From Sarcocystis neurona (lineage: Eukaryota; Apicomplexa; Conoidasida; Eucoccidiorida; Sarcocystidae): DNA of 64,000 nucleotides. Positions 23,794 to 35,700 of the stretch are shown piece after piece. Under the pieces are notes generated by a model. It saw only the letters and a program-made list of their open reading frames with translations, made no database searches and was not told where the DNA came from. The stretch's first letter is position 1, and each line of letters begins with the position of its first letter. A program made the translations under genes and the position numbers. Location: the NCBI GenBank assembly GCA_000727475.1, contig KL647290.1, forward strand, positions 3,359,373 to 3,423,372. The letters run 5' to 3'.

Positions 23794-26700
23794 GTGAGCT
23801 GCCGCAGTTGATGCGTGACACAACGAGCTTACGCAAATGCACACACGTGCAAATACTTGCATGCAGCACATCCGTGTATCAACAACTACGTCAAACACAT
23901 CTGCACAGCGATGGCGCCGACGCACGCGGCTCCACGTAGTGGACAGCTGCTTTGCAAGTGTCGTGCTTCCATTCAGCCGTTTTTCTTCGCTACGTTAGTC
24001 CACAAGGAAGCTCGCCGAAATAAAGCTGCGCAGAGGATGAAGTAGACGTATTTCGGAACAGCGGACGGATGGAGACGCCATATTAGGAACATCCACCGAA
24101 ACAGTTCCTATTGTGGCAGCAAGCAGCCTTCGTGTGCAAGGGGGACAGAGTGACCACAGCGCGCCAACAGAGTCACAGTTCTGCGCGGCAACGAAAGCGA
24201 GGAAAGCCGTAATCCACTTGTGACCGTTAATGGCGTGATCAGGAGAGGTCGCAGCTACAACGCCGGTATTCGCCGGAAGAGCAGCTGAAATGTATTTAGA
24301 CGCCGTTACAGGGCCGGGGAAGTTCAGCTGGGAGCCACCAGAAGTCGCAGGGAGGTCTGGCACGAGCCCTGCTGGTAGAAGGAGTTTCTGAGGCGTCTGG
24401 GAGACGCAACGAGATGAAAACAAGCGATGCTACCATGCAGAAAGGGGACAGGCCGATGCATCCAAGCAACAGTCGAAACAACAAAGCCAGAATACCAACA
24501 GCGCCAATTACAGTTTGTCCTCGCAGCGGTTGTGCAACAGAGGAGGTGGCGGACCCGCAGCACTGACATCTTGTGAAGAGCACAGGGCGAACGGCGGGGG
24601 GCACTACGTTTCAGAGCAGGAGCTCAGCCTTTTCACCTTCAACTAAAGCAGCATCAGCAAGCAGAAGCACTCAGTTCTTGACTCTTTCAACTCGCAGACC
24701 AAAGGTTCCACACGAGGTTTTTGGCGTTGGACGCAGCGCGGGCTGCAGTGGCGCAAGCTGCTTCATTTTAGCCATTATTTTTCTCCTTTATAGATAATAG
24801 ATGTTCGTGTCTGTGTGTGTACATGTGGATGCACAGTCGTGTGTGCGTGCGCCTGTGTGCGCACGTCCTGACCCGTAAATTTCCTCGTGATATCACGTGG
24901 TGCTCCACTGGCCGTCTGTCCTCACTAACGCGGTTGACGGGAGGACGACAGAATTCGTTTTGTAGCTGCTGCCGTAATCGCTTTGCGTAGGTTTGTTTGC
25001 TGCACTGAACGGTCTTTCCGCCCCTCTTCTTCTTGTACAACGGACGGAGGGAACGGCCTGCACATTTCGACGTGGCTTGTGGATGCGTGCTACAACGTAG
25101 GAACGGTGCTACTGCATCGAAGACTAATCTGCAGAGCTCCTCTGATTCGTCCGTGAAGTGCGACCGAGGTCGTTTATCCGCGCATAAAGGGAGACGCGTC
25201 GATCGCCAGTGTTCGCATCTACCCACTCGTCGTGATTTGTGCCATTGCTGCCGCCGCCTCCACTGCTCTTTACGATCCGGCTGTCCTAGCTGCTGCGAAA
25301 TCCCCACACGCGCAGAGCTCATGTCAGCGCGGGTGTGCTGGAGCTTCTGTTGTATTACTGTCGATCTTGCTGTAAGGCAGGTTCTCTGGCAGTGCTCTTG
25401 TGTGGAGACGTTTGTGTCGGCCTGCTGCTGCAGGTAGCGACGGCGCTGTTGTAGTAAAATGCGTACGCCTCGCGGGCATTGCTGCTGCTGGCAGGGTTGC
25501 CCCTTTGATGCAGGTCCTCCATGCTGCGAGTGCAGCTTTTTGTTTGGCTGTTCGCGACTGGAGTCCACGTGCACGTCCACATGTATGAATGTGTTTGTGG
25601 CGGGTTACGTACCTGCCTGTGAGAGATGACGAAGGCTGCCCGCGTACACATGTCTGGTGTCACTGCCAGTGATGGTGTGTACGTGTATATGTATTTGTAT
25701 GATGCATGCGTTTATGGATGTTCAACTGCGACTGATGGCGCACCCAAAGGTGTGGACGCTGCGCTTTTTGCAGGGGGCTGGGGTTGTCGGAAGGCTCTTT
25801 TTCCGTCCCATTCATGCGCAACTTCGGGGCGATCATGTGGCTCGCGTGCTTCTGCACGATCATTTCCTTCTGCTGGGTGGGCTGCCTGATGTTTTTTGGC
25901 GGACAGCTGCGCCTTTCGCTGGCGCTGACACTTCGCCAGGCCTTCGCCTTCGGAGCCCTCATCAGCAGTACAGACCCCGTCTCGGTGCTCGCCCTCTTCA
26001 AAGATCTGCACGCCAAGCGACTTATACACGTTCTGGTATTGGCCATCCTGCGTCTGCTGCACGCCTGCGCATCCGTCTTACAGGCGTCGTAACTCGTCGT
26101 GTATCTGGACATATGCGCGTGTGTGTATTTCTCCGCGTTTGAATCGGCGTTGCCGTGTGACTGTGGTCCCCTACGCACTGCTTGCCGGGGCTCGCGGCGG
26201 GCCCGCATCCTTCTGGGGGTGCGCAGTTGCTACCTGTCCGACTTGCCCAACTCGGGTGACACGCATCTCCTCACACACCAGACAACTCTGTCGCAGGGGG
26301 ACCCACGTGCGTGTACGTTTGTGACACATCTTTTGTGCAGTAACGGCGCAGACGGGACCAAGAGTAGAACTGTGTTTGGCGGCGTTCTTTGTTAACGTTG
26401 TCGAATTATCGCCAGATTGTGAGTGCACGAACACTCGAAGGGCTCGCAGAGAAACCTAGGCTCTCTTGGCTTACGGAGACAGGGACGGCTCTCACTACAT
26501 AGTCTCTCTGTAGGGGGCGACCACGGTTGGGCACGCAGGCGCGTGTACGTGTACAGAGACTCGGACAGACAGTGCAGGAGGGAAAACACCGCTTTCAACG
26601 GCAAAAGCGTGGATATTTGTATATATTAGGCTGTCACCGTGAATGGGCGTACGGGAAGAATCGCAAAGCTACGTGCAACTCCAATATGCGCTGCCGTACA

Positions 26701-29700
26701 TAAACGTGTACGTATATTCGTATATGTGTGTCCATTGTGGATTGCTCACCGTGACTAGCAGGCATTCCGATCTGTGGATTTCCACGAAGAACACCCTGCG
26801 CACGCACGTTTCTAGAAGGCCTGACTGTCCTGGTGGTCTGGGGTTCGCGGCTGAAAGCCCACCTACGCATGAGTATGTCCCCTTCTTGCCTCTTATGTAT
26901 TCACTGTTCAAGTGCCTCTTGTTCTGGAGAGCTGTGGACCGACTGCACATGGTTCTGCCTTTCGTGACCTACCAGGTAAATTGCGAGAGGGCGCCAAGGG
27001 TGGCGTTGCTTCTGAAGAGTGCCAGCAGCAGCTGTGCTTGCGCAACTTTCACGTGACGGCTTACACAAGTTTTCCCGGAGGGACTGCTGTCTGTGTTCGG
27101 TGGCAAGTGTGTGCAATTGGGACGCCGTTGGCTATTCAGGTCGGCCTCCCAGCGCATGCGCATTACGGCGGCGTGCGCGTGCTCCGTTGAGCCCTGCGTA
27201 TAGGTGTTTAAGGAGAGAGAGGTGGATAGAGAGAGCCACAGACACAGCAAGAGGGGCAACCATATAGAGACAGACAGACACCGATACAGAGAAAGAAGTA
27301 GACACAGGGAGACAGACAGGCAGATAGCGACGCAGAGAGAGAGAGAGAGCAAACTATACCATACAACGTGTGTGGAGAGATGTCTAGACTTGAGCATTTT
27401 CTCTGCGGTTCAGGTATCGTCAACAGGGCTGAGTTTGATTTACCCTTCGGCCCTTCTCCTCACACGGGTGCTTCTGCGCGTATCAGGCTTTCGCGCTGCT
27501 GCTGGTCCTGCTGCTCTTTTGCGGCAGGTATTCGGAGAGAGTCTCCTCAACGACGCCATTTCCATCGTGCTGTACCGCACAGTAGCCTCGGAGGAAAACA
27601 CTAGTGTCGGCGCCGCTATCCTCGCCTTCTTCCTGACGTTCTTCGTCTCCCTTCTCGTGGGCCTGGCCGTGGGCCTCTTTTGCGCGCTGGTCAGATTCCT
27701 CTGCCTTCGCTTGCTCATTTCGCGTGTCTCTGCATCCGTTGCATGTAGACACGAGCTTCCGGATAGCTGTGTAGGTCTCCGACGACAGATTTCCGCCCTG
27801 CGCTTCCTTTCTGTCAGCATGTGACTGAGCACGCGAAGAGCAGTGTCGAGGCGCGTCGACGCCCAGAAAGAAGACGTTTAGTTCCTGAGTTTTTAAGTGG
27901 CGTTTCTCCTTATTCCCTCAGTACGTGTTCTCTGCGGGTGGCCTATTACCTGCGGAAGGTGACAGTGAGCTGCGTAGGTTTGCGAGTTTGTTTTCCCTTT
28001 CATGTACTCCTCGCTGCACAAACGCCAGCTTTCACCTGCACACAACGCACCAACCAGCCGATACACGCCTGTGTAGACGGCTCTCGGCTAAACGTTCGCG
28101 TGCACACAAAGCCGTCTGTTTCGCAGCCCCCCGAGACCCTCAACGGTGTTTCGCACGTGCTTGCGCAGAGCAGTCCTCCCATAGCCGCGCCTTTGTATCT
28201 CTGTGCGACAAAACGTGCGTGGCAGAGCAGAGCTATCGAGCACCGGGTCTTGTAGAAACTGTGTCCACTTACGTCGACTGCACACGGAGATAGCAAGGCA
28301 TGTGCGCAAGTGTTTCTGACAACTGGACCTGGTAACGCATTGACAGCCGGGCAGGCGCACAGGGCGTCGTGTGTTTGTTTCGGTGTCGTCGTCCCGGCTC
28401 CTTCTTGTGGTGGACAAGACTGTGGCGCATGTCCGACGGACTTGCACGCAGACGTATAAGTACATGGACCTGCACAAAGAAGAAAATCAAATTTTGGAGT
28501 CTGCTCTGCTCCTCCTCATCCCGTGGATCGCGTACCTCGTCGCAGATGTAAGTGAGGGGAATCGTCTATTTGTGCTTTTCGATGTACCTGTTCCGCCCCA
28601 CACGCAGGTTTTTGCCTCCAGAGTGTGGTAGCGTGTGTGGGTAGTGGATACGTATCCGCAGTGATGCGCGCGTGAACAATCACGGGTGTAAAGGAAACGC
28701 ATATAGGCATGCACAGGTCTGCCTTCAAAGTCGTCGGCTGTCATAGCCTTCAAACATGAGTGCGTGACTGCGTGTCACATCACCGCAGACGAAAAACACT
28801 ACTCTGCAGAGCACAGCCTGCAGCGCGGACGCAGAGCACACTGCAGTGGCCCGTGCCTTACGGCCAACTGCATGCTCAAGTTTCACGTACGTGTGAGTTT
28901 GTAGCCGTCTTGCGTAAGGAGGGCAGCCAAAGAATCGTGCTCGGAGCAGTCGTTTTTTCTGAGCGACTGATACGGCTGTTCAAAGCTTGCGCTCCTGGTG
29001 CTGCATCTGGTTATTGTGACGGTGTCTCTTGCTGCTTGTCTGGCGCTGCGCGGGATGCTTTTAGTGCTGCTTCTGTTGCCGCTGCTGGTGGTCTTGCTGA
29101 CTCTCTGCAGCTGCTGGTGTTGCTGACTTTGCTGCGGCTGCTCGTGACACCTGTACACTATTGCGAGCTCGTAGGATTTTCGTCTTGGTAGTCGGCCTTT
29201 TGGCGGCGGACCTCCTGCGGTGGCTTTGCGCGTAGGGAGCAGGATACTCGGGCATAGTGGCCATCTGTTTCTGCGGAGTAGCTGTCGGGAAGTATGCGTT
29301 CCCCAACCTCTCCGCTGCTGCACAGGCAACTTCGCGCAGTAAGTGTTTTCTTGTAAATGACTGCTGATTGCTCGACGTGTTTGCCGCAGTATCGTTCAGC
29401 CCTGTGTCCCGCGCAAGACGCCTTTGGCTGTTCGGCCACCGAGAATTCAAAGGCATGTTCGTGCGCACTTGCGGGGGTTAGAAGCGCTGGGATGCAGCGG
29501 CGCGCTCGAGGCGTTCACACAAAATTGGTGTTTTTGGGGGGTCTGTTTAATAGACAGAAGGACACTCGTGCACAGGTGCAGACAGGCGTGTCTATGCACA
29601 GAATTACAAGGGACGTCTACGGAGAAACATTGCAGTCAGCGGGTCGTGCATCAGAAAAGGACGACACACATTTTCGCGCACAAAGATTGAGACGCGTACC

Positions 29701-32700
29701 ACCTGCTGTGTGTCTTCTTTAACAAGTGTATTCACACGTGTATACGTTGAAGACTCCACAGCCGGCTACCCGTGTCTGGGTGTTGCAGTAGTAAATACGC
29801 GTGCCGGCGACGCGCAGAGCAGTGGTGTACAAAAGGAGGCTTGTTCCTGCCGAGGCGTCACACCGTATCCGCTCGTCTGCGTCGGGGATGATGCGGATAT
29901 GCGAGTACGACCAGCGTGCACAGTAGCCCGCGGATAATGGTCTCACGTGGTTGCGAAGAACACGAATGAATGTGCCTTCCTTTTGTCTACGAAGTGAACT
30001 GCAGAGCGGACTAGGACACGTGCAGCGTAATCCCGCTGTGCGTTTCTTGTGACCGTGGCTAACGCCGCGTACTGTATTGAGCTGGACCCAACGGAACTGT
30101 GTGATAGTGTATACATGCGCAGCTGAGTATGTCGGGTAATACGCGTGTACGCGTGTGTACGTGATTGTGCACCCGGTGGAGGTGACTCTTGACTCCCATG
30201 CCTGCTTGAACACAAGTATTTTGAGACGCAGAGGGTGCTACGTGTACGCAGATATGCATGCACGTATACACTCTCACGTGTGTACTCTCCCGTTTAGGCT
30301 TCGGTTGCACGTCTATCGAGGCGACTGGATTTTGAGCTTCAAAGATTGTGTCCTCTGCCTCACGTTTGCAGGGCGATGCCTGACGGTCGTAACGTTGTGT
30401 GGCTGCTGTGGGCTTCTGCTGCCTCGTAGGCGTCTTCACGTGCTTTTCACTGCTCGCCGAGACCGTCGTGTTCGTGTTTCTTGGCCTGGCTGTGTTTTCC
30501 TTCAATCAAGAGCTATACACTTTCCCTTTCGGGCTATACGCCCTCGGCTTCGTCGCGACGTTCACAGCGCGGGGTGTCAGCATTTACGTCACCTGCCTCA
30601 TCATTAATTTCTTCCGCTCCACTTCAAAAATCACTGGACAGCAGCAGCTAGCGCTGGCACTCTGCGGCCTACGCGGCGCTATCGGTGAGTCGGTTTGACC
30701 GACAGAGAGGGATGCTTCCTGCGGGAGAAACTTGCAGACCTGTTTCTTATCAAAAGGGACGGAAAATGTGTGTGTCGGAAAAAGTCGCAGAGAGAGAAAC
30801 ACGCAAAGACCTTCGTTGCCGAGGCGACTGTAAGCGGCAGCAATACACCTCAAGTGCTCTTTTGAAGGAGCGTCTGTTCGTGTGTGGCGTTTTGGTTTAT
30901 ACGCTCATCACCTGTGTTACATCAATATACACTTTGCCCAAGCGACAACACCTCGAGAGTGGCACAGACGCTTTTGCGCTGCAGCTGCCGTTCCCCTCTG
31001 CCTTCGTGTCCCCGCGGATGCAATCCACAAATGGACTCGCGTTTATGCGGCGCGCGTGCTGCTCTCCTCGCGACAGCAGCTGCACCTGGCGGAGCTGCCC
31101 ACTCTCTCTAGGGGACATGCACAACCGTTCTCAGTGGTGGAGTGTGCACGTACACTTCGGTTTGACGCGTCACCTCTTATACATCTGCGTAGACTGCGAT
31201 GTAATCGGCCCTGTACACAGACGTATGCGCAGAAGGAAACACAATTCTGTTCTGTACCAGGCTGTCTTAGTCTGAAAAACGCCCGCGCGCACAAGTCTGT
31301 GTGTACGCATAACGCTTATACATTCGCATGTACTGGCGTGCAGACCACGTCAGCAGCCAGCGCGCCACCACCACCGCAAGCGCCCAACGTCCTGCGCTTT
31401 AGCAATACCTTGGCTGCCTCAAGGAGCAGCTCTGAGTTTGTAAAAGTGACCTGTTTGAGTGGGTGTGGAGCAGTGAAACGCTTCAGAGTCTTCACGGGAA
31501 ATTTCGTAGCCCTTATGCTTTCCTACCCAGATGTACACGCAGCTTAGCGTAGGCGAGTGCTATCAAAGTTTCGGGATGAGGAGAAGAAAGCCTTTTTCTG
31601 TTTTCCGATTTGCCAGTGGTACAGGTCTTCCACGGTGGCTGTAACTGCATGCGGGGAAGATTCACCCGAGCATATTATCGACACTTCAGTCACACTAAAG
31701 GTGCCTGTCTCTTGAGTGTCTGGCTGGGTAAAGAAGTCGCCGCCCGTATCGGCGTCGTAGCTCTCTCTTGATCTCTCTTGTAGCAGCTGCGGCGGCTGGA
31801 TGTCGGGGACTCGATCAGTGCCTCTCTTGGGTTCTTGTGTGTGAGCTTTCACGTGAAGGAGAAATAAGTTCCCGCTACGACTCGCCACTTGACGAAGGCC
31901 ATACGATCGTCAGGCCATTAGGCAAAGGCAGAACACGAAATAGTGGGGCAGTTCAGACGCACGAATTAGACAATGCGTGGCGCGAGACCCTGGAAAGAAA
32001 AAGCTGGTGGTCTCTGGCGGTGAAGGAGCGGGTACACATGACGCTACCTACAATCGTCGAGGCAACTTAGCATTGACGCGCGTGCGTCACTCATAAAATG
32101 TCGTCACAATTTCCGTTGCTCTTCGTACGTCTTGTGTGGGTCCTCGTGTTTGCTGCACTCCTGCTGTCTGCTTCTCTCCTGTGTGTTCTTGGCCACTTCC
32201 CTGGGAGCTTTCTTGGCTCTATTGTCTGCGTGCAGCGTTCGCTTTATCGGAAAGAGCCAGTCACGACTTCGGGGGAAGAGAAGGCGCTGCGCTTTTATCT
32301 CTCACTTTGTGGCTCGCCCTCTTTACCATTCTCGTGCTCGGTAGGCTTTTTCATGCTTGTGTTTCCTATCAGTCGACTAGGCGAGAAGATCGTCTTAATG
32401 TCCAGCACCTGCGCGCAGAAGAAAAGACTGCTGCCGGCGCTATTCTTACGCTTTCACTGTGACAGACACAGGGAGCGACTGGACACGGACAGCGCCATCC
32501 TGTAGTCGCATACAGACGATCGGCTCTTCGTCGCTTCTCGAGCGCTGGTCCGTGTGCGTGTCCACTCGAAGTTGCCGTTGCCAGTGGAAACGTCTGTATA
32601 AGTAGAATTAAAGAAGATTGGTTTATCTCGTAGAGGCAGTTCTGAGAAGTGCATAGGACGATTGACTTTGCCTGGGCGTTGACTGTTGGAGAGCGCGCTA

Positions 32701-35700
32701 CCTGGTGTTCTCCGTTGAAGCCATCCTCTTCCTCCCTCCCGTTTAGTGCCTAGACATCTACGAACAGGCGTCTGCTGTGCAGGAGCACTTTTTGCCGTGA
32801 AGAACCCGCTGCCGTTTTCTCCGAGTTGTAGAGCGCAACGAACGAAAGATAGTATTCTAGCTCAGCGTCTTTGTGTAAGACTACAGGCTGTATAGTGGCG
32901 GGTCGTGCCACCGCCATACTCAATAGAGGACGTGGTGAGTATGTTTACTCACCATAAGGAATATTTCTGTGTGTTGTCTTTCTCAAAGCATGAGCCTTTT
33001 TACTCACCAGCGCTTCTCGCTGCTTTCCGCGGAGGTGCTGGAAACGCGTGTTACAAAATGTTTTTACGTGCTGCATCGGTAGAATACGTGGGCGGGAAAA
33101 TGTGTAGTAGCTACACATGTGCATTTCGCATGTTACCTTTTACGCAACGCTTTGATACCTTACGATCTCTCCATCGGGGCATCTACAGGAAGGCGTGCAG
33201 GATTTCTTCTTCTGCTGGCCAGACCGCCTGTGTGCTGTCCCGTCTGGAGCGTGTCGTGCCATTCGGGTGGTCTGTCATTCCACCTCGTCTCACTGTGTGG
33301 CTTGGCCACTTTTAGAATCTTCCTAAACTAGAACGAGAAGCAGCTGCTCGGCGCAGGTACCGTTGTAGGTCTCGGGTACACGTGGCTTAATGGTTAGCCA
33401 TTAAGCTAGTTGACGGATTTAGCTCCGTCACGTAGACGACGTCTTGTCAGTTATACACAGAGCTGCACGGTGTCTCCTGTGTCTCCTGTCTGGAGGCCCT
33501 TGCGTGAAAACATCGTGGGTGTCGGTGTGACCACCTGCGGAGCACAACCGTGGGTTTGCAAGTTTTGACTGAGCTCCTTTTCCAGTCGTGTCCACTGAGA
33601 GTCTCCTCTCGCTGTCTTCGCTTCATGCTCCTGCGTTCCCTCTCCTCGAACACAAAGGAGTTTCTATTGTTCTTCGCCTCTGCGCTGTCGTGTTTCCTGA
33701 GCTCTGTGAATGTGGCGTGCTTCTCCAACGGTGCCTCTGGCGCTGTCTTTGACGCCTGACACGTCGACGCTGCGCTACGCGGGCGCCGTGCTGTCCGCCG
33801 GGTTCAGCTTTTTCGTTGCTGAGTAAGACGTCGTGTTTGCGCACATGCGTCCTGCACTGTCTTCGTCGTCGAGTGTTGTAGTGAGTCTGCCTGACGTGTT
33901 TCTGTCTCGTGGACGACACTGGATTACCTGGCCTTGTGCAGGCGCAGTTGTTGCTCTTCGCGCTGTTCTGACAACTGCAGGGCCTTCACTCGTGGTGATT
34001 CTGGATTACTTGGGCGTCTTCGAAAGCCGGGGCCGCAGCAGCAGGAATGCCGCTGCGAAGGAGCGGCGGAAGCAGCACCTGAAGAGTCGCGGTAGCGACT
34101 CTCGTGTCGACGAGCTGCAGCCACAGCATCTGGGGACGGGAGACTCTACAGCGGCAGATGAAATAGAGTTGTGTAATCCAGACAGCAGTGCAGCTGAAGA
34201 GGACAGCAACACCGGAGGTAGCAGCAGCAGAGGGGAAGGGGGAACAGAAGATGATGATGATGATGAAGACAGTCTGGAAGCCTTGACTCGAGGCACCTGT
34301 GGAAGCCTAAAGCGCATACTGCTTCACATAGATGAGCGGTAAGAAGCGCAGGCTCCGTTGCACCATTGTGGGCTTTGCTACACCTTGCTCCATTATCTTC
34401 CAGATGAGTACCGCTGTCGTTTTCCTGCTTTTTTCGGTTTCCTATTTACCCTACGTCCAACTCGTCGGCGTATGCGTGAGTTTGCCTGTGAGGCGTTCCT
34501 CGTGGGATTTCCGTGGCATGCGTAGCTCAGAGAGGACACCTTTTCGCGCGCGCCCACATCCGTGCACACACTGCAGTGCAAAACGGATGGACCCGAGGGC
34601 GCCTATGTAACGAAGACGTAGCAGCAGGCGCCTCGCCTACAGTGCAGCTCTCCGCACGTGACTGGCTTCGCTGCCATCCGCACACAGTGAGACGAAGCCT
34701 GCGTATATATTTAGACACCCGCAGCACCTGCAGGAATTTTTCCTTTACTGCGCACCAAGAGAACTTGCACAGGCGACGCACGCACTGGAGAGGGTGGTGG
34801 CTTACTTGGGGGTCCACGCACCTGTGAGTGCAGCTCTCCGACGGATACAACCACGTGTATAACAAGCACGCAGGTTGCTTCTGCCAGTATACATATGACC
34901 CGTCTGTGCCTGTCAATATAGAGATAGGTCGTACAATCAGTACATGTATTTTTGGACGCAAGAGGAGATGCTTTTGTAAACAACAGTGAAACTGGTATTC
35001 CAAGTGGGCTTTACCGTCCATTGTGTCTCTGCATCACTCTGTGTACGTGGCTAACCACAGGTCCTTCTTAGCGTGTGTCGCACAGCGTCTTGCAGTAAAG
35101 GCACGCGAAGAGGGGATTGTGGCTGTACATTGTTCAAACGGATGTCTGTGCTCCCGAATGCATGCACAAAGTGTTACAGACGCCCGTGCAAAAGGGGCGC
35201 GTGCACGACCACACCGAATGTGTGCACGGGTACGCGTACCAAAGGTGGGAGAGTTTGGACAACGACAGCATGGGCTTCTCGAATCCGTCCCTTCCTCTGA
35301 ATACTGCGGGTGTCTTCTTTGGTAGGTATTTTCTCTACATACTTCTTACGTGTGTGTGAGTTGATGTGTGCGCGACTACCGTGTACTTGCGCGCGTCCTT
35401 CGGTGCTCCTTTCGATTTGACGGCGAGCGCTGAAGTCGAGCCCGACCTCGCTGTGCTCATTGGAGAGAAGTACTTGTCTCTGTATGTCTTTCCAGAAGCA
35501 GCAGCATCCAGAAGACCATCCCCTGTTTGTCTACTGTGGCCGTTAACGTTGCTGCTGGCAGGTATATGATTCCCATATTTACGCACAGCGATAACAGGCA
35601 CCACCAGCAACATCCGACGCCGGCGCTCGTCCAGCAGAATAGTGAGGAAGGAGGCATACTGGTGTCTGAGGGACTACCGGGAATGGTAAGAACAACACGC

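Noticed and set aside
24768..25580. A 270-codon minus-strand frame in an exchanger intron, suggesting a nested antisense gene
   Set aside because: Gln/Arg-rich from CAG-type repeats, without domains or splice support; it starts and ends in simple sequence.
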